Positions 34,896 through 60,019 of a stretch of 64,000 bases of DNA are shown piece after piece. The notes beneath the pieces are model-generated. The model made no database searches, had not been told where the DNA came from, and saw nothing but the letters and a program-made list of their open reading frames with translations. Positions within the stretch are counted from its first letter, which is position 1. Each line of letters begins with the position of its first letter. Source of the stretch: Romanomermis culicivorax. Its lineage: Eukaryota > Nematoda > Enoplea > Mermithida > Mermithidae. The position numbers were made by a program, and so were the translations under genes. The stretch lies in the NCBI GenBank assembly GCA_963922205.1, contig CAWUHX010000211.1, positions 124,001 through 188,000 of the forward strand, written 5' to 3'.

Positions 34896-35559
34896 AAGGT
34901 GGTTTATTACTGAAAAAAATTAAAAAAGTCCTTCAAACCATAGAAGGCTCATCTTTCCAATACGAAGAACAAAAATTCTCTCTGATCCTCTGTGTTGGCT
35001 GACCACAGCAGAATTTCTGCTGTGCATGTACCGTCACGACCGAATTTGTATGACGTTCTGCACAATATTCCTGATATAGGAAACAACCAAAAGGACAACA
35101 TATATAAAATGTATCGAACGTTGTTGGTTTGGATGAACTCGGATCTAGCAGCCATTGTTTGGTTGCAATCATGAAAACTAAAGATGATAGTCCACGCGTA
35201 TTATTTTGGTATAATTGTGTTGGTGATTCATATATATGAGATAACAATCGAAAAGTTTTCTGAATGATTCGTATTGCGTCGCTGGGAATAACTTGAGTTT
35301 GACTTTTTTACATAAACAACGTGCACGTAGTTACTAACATTGAGTGCCGGCAAATTGTAGCTATGAATCCGGATACACTGTAAGAAAATAACAATGAAAA
35401 TGAGGTTTTTCGCTATGTGGGGTCGCAGTGTTTTTTTGTGCACGGGCATTTGTGCCAATTGGCACAAGAGGCCAAAAAAATTTGTGTCAATGGCACACAA
35501 AAAATTTCTCCACTAGAAACATACCGAAAAATGCGGAAAAGTTTTTGGCCAAAAGTTTG
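34896..35559. other. Flank to the right of the Polinton
   Basis: No certain gene. At 34995-35030, GCTGACC..CAGCAGAATTTCT..TGTGCATGTA matches the right end of the element at 545-943. A minus-strand open stretch at 34933-35247 encodes a Cys-rich segment (FYICCPFGCFLYQEYC), but I found no exon boundaries to support it. Confidence 0.4.
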
Positions 35560-35822
35560 ATAAAAGGTTAACGTCTAACGCATTGATTTTTTGTAAAAAT
35601 CGTGCCCAACCTATTTTTCAGCTAAACCATGTCTGAGAGATAAGAAAAAACTGTGCTAGAAAATACTCCATGAGCTTTCCTGTATTATTCGTATTAACTC
35701 TTGTATTTATTCGCATTTAATAAATTGCTTTCTTCTTCAAATGGGATGCTGACAAAATTTAAATAACTCTAGAATTGTTTAGGAAGTTCAGATTGATTCA
35801 ATTTTCGACTACGAATGTGACC
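35560..35822 (+). repeat. Direct repeat, shared with 42910-43087
   Basis: Both copies carry TTTTTTGTAAAAATCGTGC, ATTTTTCAG(C/T)TAAACCATGT and TTTAAATAACTCTAGAATTG. In both, a CATAC-type element follows directly, so the two loci descend from one larger repeat. Confidence 0.75.
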
Positions 35823-37456
35823 CATACCTGTACTTGGGGGGGGGGGGGCTTGGGGGGGGTGTACCCCCCCCCCCCCCAACTTGGCCAACCCTGTACCCAA
35901 AATCATTTCCCCCAACCCCCACCCCCCCCAGTTTGGAAAAAATTAAAAAAAATTTCAAAAAAATGTATGTTTTTTTGCAGGGTTGGCAAGGCTTTGGTTT
36001 TTTGGTTTTTTGGTTTTTTTGGTTTTTTGAAAAAACCAAAAAATTGGAAAATCTCTGGTTTTTTTGGTTTTTTTTTGGTTTTTTTTTCCGAAATCATTGG
36101 GAAACTGTTTTTTTCACATTAGTCGATCTTCTAGGCATATTGGTTGTCTATCTAAATTAACAAAGCAATCAATTTAGTTGAATTGACTTCACTACAAAGT
36201 AGAAAAAAGTCGTATTTTTATGATACATTTCGCACTCAAAAGATGTGATATTAATCAATCGATATTCCTTTCCTTTGCATCCATCTTGCAAGCACACATT
36301 TAGTACATGAGTTGCGTTTGCTATAATTGGCTCACAAAAAAAATTGGACGCCAAATCTTTCGTAGAGTTTACTCCGACCATACGGGGGTGACATAGGTCA
36401 TCCAAATTTTACAAAATATGATAGAGTATAATAATCCTGAATTCATTGTTACGGTAAGCTTTTTAATTTTCTTAGCTCGAAATTTCAAAATATAAATGAG
36501 ACAACAATAATGAAATTTTGTGCAGATCAGTTGAGCATACTGTAGGTTAACAAAGAGAAGAGCTTTTGAGTGGCTCATTTTTATGTGACTTGACGTCGCT
36601 ACTAAGTAGAAGAAATCGTGCAAAAATATGTATATCTATCATGCAAGCGAGAATAATATATATAATAAGACCCATTTGCTGTAGTTATAGCTCGCAGACA
36701 GGTTTGAAAAGCAAAAATTTAGAAACATCTGAAATGCCTATGTGGGACCTTCAACTGCTGTTTGTAATATTAATAACATATGTAATAATCTATCAATCTA
36801 AAACCCTCTTATCGAAAACGGTATTGTTGTGTCATTTCAACTTTTTCCATTTCTGTGCATATGTATATATGTGATGCATTGATACAATTCTGTAGTTGAT
36901 TTCTATTGAGTTTTGATTACTTACATTGTGTATTGTGTATTTCTCTTTATTTGTGATTTTTCTTCTTTTCCTTGAATTTGGGCCTTACATATCGCATGCT
37001 CTGTTCCATTTTTACTTTCTTATGTTCTTCACTCATGATTTCTTTCTTTTGTGCCCACTATTACTGTATTTCTATTGCTATAATAGGGATTTCCTATAGC
37101 ATAAAATAATGACACTTCCGATAAGATTAATAGTTCTAGCTGCCACTTTAAGGCACCCTAACTAGTCTTAGATGATACATGGAGCTTCTAGCAGTTTTTT
37201 ACATAGTTACTTTGATGTACCAAACATTCTAAAGAATTAAACAAAAAAAACCACTAAAAAAACCATAGAAAAACCAAAAAAAACCATTAAAAAACCACTA
37301 AAAAACCAAAAAATCGAATTTCAAAAGTTTGGTTTTTGCCAACCCTGGTTTTTTGGCCTTTTTGGGAAAAATTTCGACTTTTTTCCTACCCCCTCCCCCA
37401 ACAATTTCGGATTTACCACCCCCCCCCCCCAACTGGTCGGAGGTCTTACAGGTATG
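35823..37456. mobile_element. CATAC-family element carrying a hAT-like insertion
   Basis: Ends are CATACCTGTACTTGGGGGG and TTACAGGTATG. Perfect 8-bp flanks ATGTGACC lie at 35815-35822 and 37457-37464. Without its insert (35978-37347) the element is about 260 bp and matches 37810-38053 nearly throughout, including ACTTGGCCAACCCTGTACCC and GGTCGGAGGT. It has long G and C runs and no coding capacity. Confidence 0.85.
35978..37347. mobile_element. hAT-like non-autonomous element (CAGGGTTGGCAA ends)
   Basis: Ends are CAGGGTTGGCAAGG and TTTTTGCCAACCCTG. Both subterminal zones are packed with GGTTTTTT or its complement AAAAAACC. Flanks TTTTTTTG and GTTTTTTG fit an 8-bp duplication. The paralogous element at 37810-38053 has GTATGTTTTTTGTGCC at the same point with no insert. 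The interior (1.3 kb) is AT-rich; no transposase was found. Confidence 0.82.
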
Positions 37457-37463
37457 ATGTGAC

Positions 37464-38479
37464 CATACCTGCGTAAGAGGTCCGACCAGTTTGGGGGGGG
37501 GGGGGGTAAATCCGAAGGAGGGGTTCGAAAAAAGTAGAAATTTCACCGTTTTTTTCCTCAAATGGGGTCCTTTTGAGGATAAAAATTTCGAAATGAGGGA
37601 AAAAATTTGGGGTATGGAGCAAATTACACTTCATCCATCTGATTTTAATCTATTTTCCAACGTTATGAAGGTTCATTTTCCAGCATTTTAGAAAGTGAAA
37701 ATCCCAAAATTTTTTCCGGCGCTCCGCACCGGACCAAGAACTATAAATAAAATTAGATGATTCTAATCGGAATCACAGAAATGTTGATAGCGGATAAATT
37801 CATGGGAACCATACCTGTACTTGAGGGGGGGGCTGGGGGGGGACCCCCAACTTGGCCAACCCTGTACCCAAAATCATTTACCCCCCCCCCAACCCCCCCA
37901 GTTTGGAAAAAAATTAAAAAAATTTGCAAAAAGTGTATGTTTTTTGTGCCTTTTTGGGAAAAAATTTCGATTTTTTTTCGGATTTACCCCCCCCCCAGCT
38001 GGTTTTTCGGATTTACCCCCCCCCCCAGCTGGTCGGAGGTTTTTACAGGTATGATGAGAACTCTATCGTTAACTTGCTTTATCCGCTCCTATAGAACACC
38101 AATATATTCTTCATGAGCTCTATTTTGACTAACATAACCAGAATTTTCTCAATTTTTTTCCGTATTTTTGCAGGGTTTCTGACTACAAATTAAACAAAAT
38201 GCTTGAGTATGCTCCTAAAATGCGTAAAAAAGCATCCATAGCCATATTATGAACGTTCTTAAAAATGAGGAAACAAATTTTGGGTACGGTTCTCATGTGG
38301 AAAAAAATCTTCGAGGAAAAAAAACGGTGCGAAAATTTCCCTTAAAAAAGGCCAAAAACATACACTTTTTTTTGCCAATTTTTTCTAATTTTTTCCAAAT
38401 TGAATGGTGGGGCTGGGTATATGGTTGGCCAAGTTGGGGGGGGGGGTTCCCCCAACCCCCCCCACCAATTACAGGTATG
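37464..38479. mobile_element. Second CATAC-ended unit at the same target, containing a third
   Basis: It begins CATACCTGCGTAAGAGG, using the last base of the previous duplication, and ends AATTACAGGTATG. Flanks are GATGTGAC (37456-37463) and AATGTGAC (38480-38487), a 7 of 8 match to the same target word as the left neighbour. Its interior contains sequence also found at 41020-41450 and the nested element 37810-38053. Confidence 0.6.
37810..38053. mobile_element. CATAC-family element, intact short copy
   Basis: Ends are CATACCTGTACTTGAGG and TTTTACAGGTATG, 244 bp. Flanks are ATGGGAAC (37802-37809) and ATGAGAAC (38054-38061). The direct repeat at about 41150 reads ATGGAAACTCTGTCG with no insert, giving the empty site. 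This copy serves as the reference for the larger interrupted one at 35823-37456. Confidence 0.85.
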
Positions 38480-38866
38480 AATGTGACTATTATCTAGGGT
38501 AAAGTGGGCTGACTTTGATCAGGGGCGACTCTGATCAGAGCATGACATTTGATAACTATTTGAGATCAGCGGGTCATTTTTTTTCCTCAAATGGGGTCTT
38601 TTAAGGAAAAAAATTTCGAAATGAGGAAATAAATTTTGTTGTATGGTTCTCATTGTGGGGAAAAATTTTGGGGAATGCAAAACCGAAAAGGTGCGTTTTG
38701 GTGGACTTATAAGGGTCAAAATCTCAAAATTTTCCGACGCTTCGCACCGGTCATGGGTATAATAATAGGATCAGGCGCCGCCGTTAGCATATCATTTTCG
38801 ACTTACTAATTAATGCCCAACAGTTTTTATCAATCAAGTTAGCTCATTTCATTTTCTAATCATTAA

Positions 38867-40726
38867 TAGTGATGGACCGATGCATCGGCCGATTGTTGCA
38901 TTTTTCTGCCATCGGCCATCGGCCGATGTTTTGCCAAATAATCGGCCGATGGCCGATTGTTTGGCAACTTTTTTGTTACAATGGATGCATGTGCATATGC
39001 TTAAAAAAACAGATTGTTCACATACATATTTAACAGTTACCTTAGTAAATACATTTTTTTGTGAAAATGGTTGTTTTAATGTCTGGCATATTTGCCCTGT
39101 GTTGCCGTTGATGAACTAGATAACAAGAATTTGACAAGCTATGAATGGGATATTTTAGCTGCGGCAAGTAAGAATATACTTTAGTACAAGTATAATGTAT
39201 TCCACACCTTAGATAATTATGTTTTGGCAGCTTGTCAATTTGTTAAAATCTTTTGCAGAAACTGTAAAAATCTGTGAATCTAAAATCGCCTGTAATTTGG
39301 GAGGAAATAGCTGAAGAAAAAGTAAGCTAGATTTTCTGCCTAAATTTTTTTGAAAAACATAAATTAAAGAATCGTAGATTAAGAATTTTTACGCCACTCA
39401 ATCCATATTTCAACTTTCCTGGATTGGGTTCATTAAAGGAGGAATTGTCGGGAAAAATGAATCAATATTTTTATAGAAATGATAATCTAGCCCACTTTAA
39501 ACTCATTGAAGACAATAGACTTCATGCTTTGGCATCTTCACTAGATCCTGGATTAAAAAAGGATGGATTGAAATTTGAAATATAACACATATTAATCATA
39601 CAAATCAAAATTAAATAATTTAGGCTTTCTGTGATCCTCAAGCAGAAGACAAAAGCTGAACTATATCTGTTTTTTATAAAATGCTTCCGAATAGAAAAGT
39701 GAAACAAATCAGTATCGTTGTCAAAATCGTTTACATAAAGCCCTTATTGTAAATTTTTCACTTGAAAAATTGGTTAAGGGTTAGGTCAGCATGCTCACCA
39801 ATTTCCATTTCTATACAATATATTGTTTATATCAAAAAGTCGTGAAAATCTAAAATACTATACTTACTTTTCACTTTCATTATTTAGAAGCATTTCAAGA
39901 AAAAACGACTATAGCTTTGGCTAGAATGGTTGTCGATCAAAAATAACAAAATCAACGCTTTTCTGAAAATATGGTTCAAAAATTTGAATGAATCTTCAAT
40001 CTCATTCTCCAAACTTTCTCAGTAAGCCACAATTAATACTAATGTAAATAATTCAAGCATTTACACAAAACTGACCAATTTCAGGCACTATTTTGGGCAT
40101 TGCAAGTTCATCTGAAGATGGGATGTAGCCCGAAAAATATGCAATGTCAACATATGAGCAAGCAAAAGCCATTGTTTTGGAATACATTACTAGAATAATG
40201 GAAGTAAACTGCTGCAACAAAACCAGAATTAGCTAATTTGAGTCAAAATAGTGTGCAGTTGAAAATAAGTTTCATTATGAAAAAAATTTCTTTAGCTTTT
40301 CATTAAATTTTTATCAGCTCCAATTGGGTCAGTAGCTAGTGAATGATCATTTTAAAAAGCAAAAGATGTTAGAAGTGGAAAAAGATCCCGTTTATTGCTG
40401 AGATTGGATTCAATAGTGCAAACTGAAAAAACAAGCTGAAGTTGAAGAAGCTTCTAGTGAACTCAGCAATCAAAGTGAAGGTAGTACAACAGATGCCATT
40501 GTTGATGACAAATTGGATGAATGAAATGTTGTTAATTATTGAATGTTGAAAATATCAGTAGAACTTTGTGAATAATTCATAATAATTTCAAATTTATTAC
40601 AGTGTAGCAACTTCAGGTTGCATTTTGTACATGTTACAGCCGATGCATCGGCCGATGCCATCGGTGACCCTGGCCGATGCATCGGCATCGGCCGATGGCA
40701 AATTTTTGGCCATCGGTCCATCACTA
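38867..40726 (+). mobile_element. hAT element with transposase remnant (TAGTGATGGACCGATG ends)
   Basis: Terminal repeats begin TAGTGATGGACCGATG and end CATCGGTCCATCACTA. Subterminal zones are full of CATCGGCCGATG. Perfect 8-bp flanks ATCATTAA lie at 38859-38866 and 40727-40734. Plus-strand traces near 39490-39585 read NRLHALASSLDPGLKKDGL, comparable to the LDPRxK block of hAT/ZBED transposases. Stops elsewhere show decay, and a TAGTYTG MITE interrupts it. Confidence 0.85.
39664..39911. mobile_element. TAGTYTG MITE, copy 5, inside the hAT element
   Basis: Its 248 bp run from TATCTGTTTTTTATAAAATG to AAAAAACGACTA, with TA on both sides. It is the inverse of the copy at 1407-1651 over most of its length. 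Confidence 0.8.
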
Positions 40727-40929
40727 ATCATTAACAGTCAATTATGTCGCCGAAAGTAGTGATTTTTCATCAATACTCAAATTTTTTTTCTCGAAATTTC
40801 GAATTTTTCAAACGATTGCAACCTGAACTTGCGTTTTTTTAAGATGGAAATTGAAGACATGATTCTAAACTGCGATTTTAGAACTTCTGTTACGAATATC
40901 TGCTGGAGAGATTTATTTTCCACGGTTTT

Positions 40930-41700
40930 AGAATATAAAAACCCGAAATATTTCCGGCGCGAATGGGGAACAAATTACACTTCATCAGTTTGATTTTAAT
41001 TCATTTCTCAACGTTGTGAAGCTTTATCTTCCAAGGTTTCTGAACATGAAGATCCAAAAGTTTTTCCGGCGCTCCGCGAGAGACATAGAACTAAATAAAA
41101 TTAGATTATTCTAATCGGAACGACAGAAATGTTAAAAGCAGATAAATCAATGGAAACTCTGTCGTTAAATGGCTTTCTCTGCTCTTGTAAAACACGAATA
41201 TTCTTCAACAGCTCATTTTGGCTAACCTCAACCTAGCAAGAATTTTCTCAATTTTTTGCTCATTTTTGCAGGTTTCTGACTCCAAATACAACAAAATGCT
41301 TGGCTATGCTCCTAAAATGCGTAAAAAAGCATCTGTAGCCTTATTATAAACGTTTTTCAAAATGTGGAAAATTTTTGGAAAATGAGGAAAAAAATTTTGG
41401 ATCCGATTCTCATGTGGAAAAAATCTTCGAGGAAAAAACGGTGATCTACATTACAAATTTAAAAACAATGTAAGGACTGGAGAAAATAAACTCGTTAACT
41501 ATGTAAATTTTCAGTCGAAACATTGCACCATTACCAACGATATCGATATTTCTATTTGAATCAATCAAACACAAAAAGTAAGAATTTTGGTTTTGGTTGG
41601 ATCCGAATATGACTAAATTAAAAGAGAATATTCAGAATATCATTTCATTCATCAGTCATCGACAGCCTATAAAGTTTGCTGGAACGATACTAATACACTG
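40930..41700 (+). repeat. Copy of the 37620-38330 repeat without the CATAC insertion
   Basis: The shared series includes TTTTTCCGGCGCTCCGC, AATAAAATTAGAT.ATTCTAATCGG, CAAAATGCTTG.GTATGCTCCTAA-like and AAATGCGTAAAAAAGCATC. It continues with a block (CATTACCAACGATAT) that recurs at about 43620. It is non-coding as far as I can see. Confidence 0.75.
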
Positions 41701-42076
41701 TTCAAAGAGAAATCGCTCGCCTTCGGGTCAAATATATGAATAGGAAATATTATATTTATTGATTCGGCGCGAAAATTTGGAATTTTATATTCCAAAACGC
41801 TAGAAAATGAATCTTCGCTACAGCTATTCCTGAGCCTTTATCTTTTTTCAATGCACTAGTTCATGTTCAAAACGTTTGAAAAACTCAAACCTAGCAAGAG
41901 AAAAAATGGGCGCAATATTTTTTGGGTGCTAATTTCAAAGACTCAAGCGGACACATATTTTTCGGCAGCTCCTGAAATGATTAATAGACTCAACAAGAAA
42001 CTGCGGAAACCAACTAGAGACTAGATTATGCCAAGTTTGTAGTAAGGGAAAAATGTATTTTTTCGCCTTTTCACCA

Positions 42077-42455
42077 AAATCATATCCTCTTGCTCTTAAA
42101 GCAACCTAAGCTTAAACTTGAAACTAAGCGTCAGCCTGAACCAAAGCCCAAGCCTGAGTGTGTACGCCTAAACCTGGGTTTCAGCCTAAGCCTAAACGTA
42201 AGCACAGTGCATCTAAATCTTGTCGATTTCTTTTCTACATCAAATTCCCCGGAAATTTCGTCAAATTATCTAATTTCCGCTAGCATCGCGTGCCTTGAGG
42301 AATCGGTACCGCTCACTGCACAACTGAGCATTGCCGAGCGAGAGCTGTCATTAAGTTGAGTGGTTGGAAAAAATTTCATCAATTTGATTGGTTGGGAAAA
42401 TATAGTTTACTGCTTCCTAACCGTAAGTCTAAGCCTAAACCTGAGACTTAGTTGA
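42077..42455. repeat. Degenerate GCCTAA-like hexamer patches
   Basis: At 42100-42210 and 42415-42450 the sequence is rich in AAGCCTAA, GCCTAAAC and AGCCTGA variants, for example CAGCCTAAGCCTAAACGTAA. GCCTAA is the complement of the nematode telomere repeat TTAGGC, but few units are exact, so interstitial telomere-like DNA is only one reading. Confidence 0.35.
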
Positions 42456-42909
42456 AGACCATGCCAGAAAATTTGTCAAAAAACTGCAAAAATCGATAAA
42501 TTTTCTGATCGATTGTACCAATATAAACGGGTCGAGTACAAAAAAAAACAATGATTGGAAATTAATTTTAAAAATAAAAGCACAACTTTTAAAATTTAAA
42601 AATGTTATTTTTTAAAACCAAAAAGTACAATATTTTTTGTGTACGTATGCAAATCATCTTTTGAATCTTTTTGAATAATTTGAATTTATTACTTTTCAAA
42701 AGGTTTTCGACATTAACTCAATTTATAATGGCTTTTTGAGTTTCGATGTAAAATATACAGATTCGTTTTTCAATACTAATGTTATATATATAGGTGTAGT
42801 GTACTATGTTAAAAATAAAAGTACATGTTTATTTACTCTTTATTACACGTTATATAAAAGTACCGGTGCCGGTACGAATATTCCAGCTGGTACCGGAACA
42901 TCACTACTC

Positions 42910-43087
42910 TAAAGCATTAATTTTTTGTAAAAATCGTGCTCAATCTATTTTTCAGTTAAACCATGTCAGTCAGATAAGAAAAAATTGTGCAAGAAAATAG
43001 TTCACGACGACTCTAAAAGAAATGGAATGCTGACAAAATTTAAATAACTCTAGAATTGTTCAGAAAGTTCAAATTGATTCACTTCTT
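42910..43087 (+). repeat. Direct repeat partner of 35560-35822
   Basis: Same series of blocks as the first copy, followed directly by the element at 43088-43490. Confidence 0.75.
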
Positions 43088-43488
43088 GACTATGACTATG
43101 GAGCCCCGAGGTCTGGGGGGCGGGGGCGGTTGGGCCACTTTTTTTGGGCCGGGGGTCAGTAATTCCAAAAATTTTGGGGGGAGGGGTCTCTGATGGAAAA
43201 AAAATTCGATTTTTTCACGAAAAAAGTCCGAAAGACAGTTCAAAAAATAGTAATTTTTGTCTAAAAAATGTATTCAAGGCGCGAAGCGCCGAGAAAATCG
43301 AATTTTTGACCATTTTTTGTTCAAAAATTGACATTTTTCCGATTAAAAGTATAGGGGTCTCTAGGGCTACCCTATGGCTAGTCATAGGATTGGAAAATCC
43401 TGGGGGCGGTCGCCCAATGGCTAGCCATATGGCCGACGATTTCTGGGGGGGGGGGGGTTCCCATAGCACTTCCCCCCAATTACATGTA

Positions 43489-43490
<2 letters not shown>
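43088..43490 (+). mobile_element. CATAC-family element, long subtype with GGCGCGAAGCGCC hairpin
   Basis: The left end is eroded (CTATGGAGCCCCGAGG, where the copy ending at 57861 has the inverse of ACATGTAACAGGGCCCCGATG split by type); the right end is AATTACATGTATG. Internal order is a G-rich stretch with GGGGGTCAGTAA, TTTTTTCACGAAAAAAGTCC, the hairpin GGCGCGAAGCGCC, CCTATGGCTAG, GGTCGCCCAATGGCTAGCC and a second G-run. The same order occurs at 55376-55728 and, inverted, at 48025-48454 and 56342-57861. Confidence 0.7.

Positions 43491-43546
<56 letters not shown>
43491..43546. repeat. (AT)n microsatellite
   Basis: About 56 bp of AT directly abutting the right end of the preceding element. Confidence 0.9.
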
Positions 43547-43549
<3 letters not shown>

Positions 43550-43753
43550 CATATATTTAGCAACAATCTAAAGACTAGGAAAATAAAGTCAAAAATTGTG
43601 TAAATTTTTGGTCGAAATATTGTACCATTACCAACGATATAGATTTTTCTATTTGAATCAATCAAACACAAAAAGTAAGAATTTCAGTTCTGAATCCGAA
43701 TCTGACTGAATTAACAGATAATATTCAGAGACATGGTGGATCCACGCTTGATT

Positions 43754-44158
43754 TTCTAAAGGCCCTGCCATTCTTCGTCAGATAGCGTCTGTCCCCACAG
43801 GCCGACTCGGGGCGGTGTCGGCCGACAGTCGGACAGAGCTACTATACTTATGCAATCCGGTGTCAGCCGGCGTCGCCCCACGCTGGATTGCTATTTTGAT
43901 CGAGTTGAAATTTTTCGTCCGACGCTGTTCGACACTCAAGAAAATCCTTCAGTTTTCAGCGTTTAAGCCCCGCCCCGTTAATCAACACATACGTAATGAA
44001 GCCGGATCGGATACTCTGCTATACTTCGTCGGACAGCTTTGACCGGTGTGTCGGCCGAACCGGCCGACACTGGATACAGATAGTGTCAGCCGACTCGGCC
44101 GACGCGATCCGTATCAGGTGTTGGCCGACACTATCCAACAAAGTATGGCAGGGCCTTA
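43754..44158. mobile_element. GC-rich inverted-repeat element (AAGGCCCTGCCAT ends)
   Basis: Inverted ends AAGGCCCTGCCAT and ATGGCAGGGCCTT. Flanks ACGCTTGATT (43744-43753) and ACGCTTGGTT (44159-44168) match at 9 of 10, a long duplication of the Mutator-like kind. The interior is rich in TCGGCCGAC motifs and unusually GC-rich for this region. No transposase. Confidence 0.65.
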
Positions 44159-44602
44159 ACGCTTGGTTGATTCCAAGTTTTGTCACCTCATACATATGTT
44201 GCTTCGTTTGTTGACAGAAATTGACACATTGAAGTTTTCACATCAAGAAAGTTTCGTTATATCTTCTGATCGCTTGCATACGTCATTGAATGAAAATGTT
44301 TCGATGACAAATTATTCCTACTAAGATTCGTGTTTTTACTTTTTTGACACTATTTTGTCGCTTAGCGCGAACCAGAATTTACCCTTTGGTCGTACACTCA
44401 TTATTTCTTTTTTTTTGAAGTCGCATGTAATATTAGCCACATGATAATTTGTAGAGTTTACCTTGCTGAACAATGCAATTCGATCTGAATCTTCCACTCA
44501 TCTGCTCATTTAAACTTGCCATCGTTTGCCAAAAAGTGTTCATTAAATATTCATCACCGATATACACACATGCTTTGTTTAGAAGTTCATACTTTATATC
44601 TG

Positions 44603-58295
<13,693 letters not shown>

Positions 58296-59860
58296 TAAAA
58301 AGACATAACCGTGATGTTTTCTTCTTTTTTGTTTTTCTGTTTTTTTTCCAGAAACTTTTTCGTGAAATATTTCTTTCTGCTAAATTCATTGACTTTTTTA
58401 TTGCGGAATGAAAGCGCAGTCTTTGGTGCCGTTCAATATGTACTTATTAACATATTTGAAAACATTTGAGCGGCTTCACTGGCTAAATTTTTAAGTCTTG
58501 AGAAATTATCCAATTTAATACAAGCGAAGTTTCAAAACGTGTGATAGAACAAGCCAAGTTCTTGAAAAAAATTTGCCAGTTTGCTATCACTGTGTTTTTG
58601 TTTTTTTGTCGTAATTTTTGGTGAAATATATATAAAAATTTAACTTTTTTGTGCTAATTTATGAGAATTTCCAATCGCGTTAAATTTTTCTTCTATTCTT
58701 CACATTGTACCTAAGTGATGCCATTTTGTGAATATGGCGTTTGTATAACGTTCGCGGTTATTTTTTAGGTACCTACCTGCAGTTTCATCTCCTTCTCTAT
58801 GCTAATCGGAAGGAGCGTTTTCTTGAATTTTGATTCAACGATGTTCTGCGTTGTTTGTTGTTGAAAAAAGTTTTTAAAAGGTGGTTGCAGTTTTTCTTGC
58901 AGTTTTGATGTCACCTTCGACATGTACATATATTTTGTTTTTGTCAGAGTTTTGGCGTGCAGCTCTGCCCTTGCTATTCTGAAAGCGGTAGGTGGATTAT
59001 TTGGAGTTGTCTGCATTGAAAATCGTGTTAATGTTAGTTGAAAATACCGGGATTTTTAGAAGATTCGACTATTCTAGGTTAGGTCTTGCGCGATCGTATT
59101 GACAAAGAAATGCTGGATTCTTATGTGTTAGAAATAAGATTCATTGCCTTATGTTACTAATAATTGTTTACTTTCACAATTCCACGCCTCCGTTGCCACC
59201 GTGCAAAAAGACGGAAGTTTTTTCCGCACGTGGTAATTTCTTTACATTCCAAACTGAAATCATGTCAAGAAATGTGTAAAATAAACGAAAATTGTAAATG
59301 CACAGGAAAATTTTCAAATGTATCTACAACAACATTTTAGAATTGTCGAGTGGAAAAAATATTTATTGCTGACTTTTTTGGATATCGGTAGATTAATAAT
59401 TTTTCATTGATTCTTCATCCGGAAAAATTTCTAGATTTTCATATTTTATAACGCTGGAAAATGAATCTTTTCAAAAAGCTTTGCGTTTTCAGTCGAGAAT
59501 GATGTCAAAAAAGTTCCGTTCACAAAGTTAAGAGAACTACTAGCGAGAGAATAGATTTTTGCTGATCAATCCAAAAATCTCAATTTCCAATGAAATAACC
59601 GAAAATTACAGATCGAAAATTTTTTGAACACCACAGCGCCTGAAGTGTTAAGAAGAATTCTAACGATAATTTTTAGTTCACGTGGTTTGTATTTTGAGCC
59701 GAAAAATAATGATAATTTGATAAATAAGTGAATGAGTGACAAAAAATCAACGAGTGTACTCATAAATATCGAAAAGTTCTAATTGTCACTATATTTTTAA
59801 AGAAAGCTTCGAGTTTTACTCATTCTTGTATCAGATATGAGACATAACAGATAATGTGAG
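58296..59860. other. 3' flank of LAF-1, one doubtful exon
   Basis: T-rich 3' untranslated or intergenic sequence. On the minus strand, 59016-58776 reads openly with a basic helical product (ARAELHAKTLTKTKYMYMSK) ending at a GTAGGT donor, possibly an exon of another gene. It has no recognised relative. Confidence 0.35.
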
Positions 59861-60019
59861 CAGGGCCGTGCGCAGGATTTTTTCGTGGGGGGGCGGACTA
59901 AATTTTTTTTACTGAATAGCCCCAAAAATGTTAATTTTACGCGATACACTGTGTGCATGCTGCCTCAATGGGGGGGGGGGGGGGCGGCCGCCTCCCTCGC
60001 CCCCTTGTGCACGGCCCTG
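59861..60019. mobile_element. Short hAT-like MITE (CAGGGCCGTGC ends)
   Basis: 159 bp with ends CAGGGCCGTGCGCAGG and TTGTGCACGGCCCTG. Flanks AATGTGAG (59853-59860) and CATGTGAG (60020-60027) fit an 8-bp duplication with one mismatch. The interior has a run of more than ten G and a GGCGGCCGCC palindrome, as in the relative at 12301-14016. Confidence 0.8.

Noticed and set aside
34933..35247. Cys-rich minus-strand frame as a gene
   Set aside because: No supporting splice sites or homology, and it overlaps a fragment of the CATAC-type repeat.
35809..36160. Proline/glycine-rich frames over the G and C runs
   Set aside because: They translate homopolymer ends of the transposon and differ between copies.
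43816..44214. Open frames across the TCGGCCGAC-rich block
   Set aside because: The block is bounded by inverted repeats and a target duplication. The palindromic, GC-rich sequence explains the open frames.
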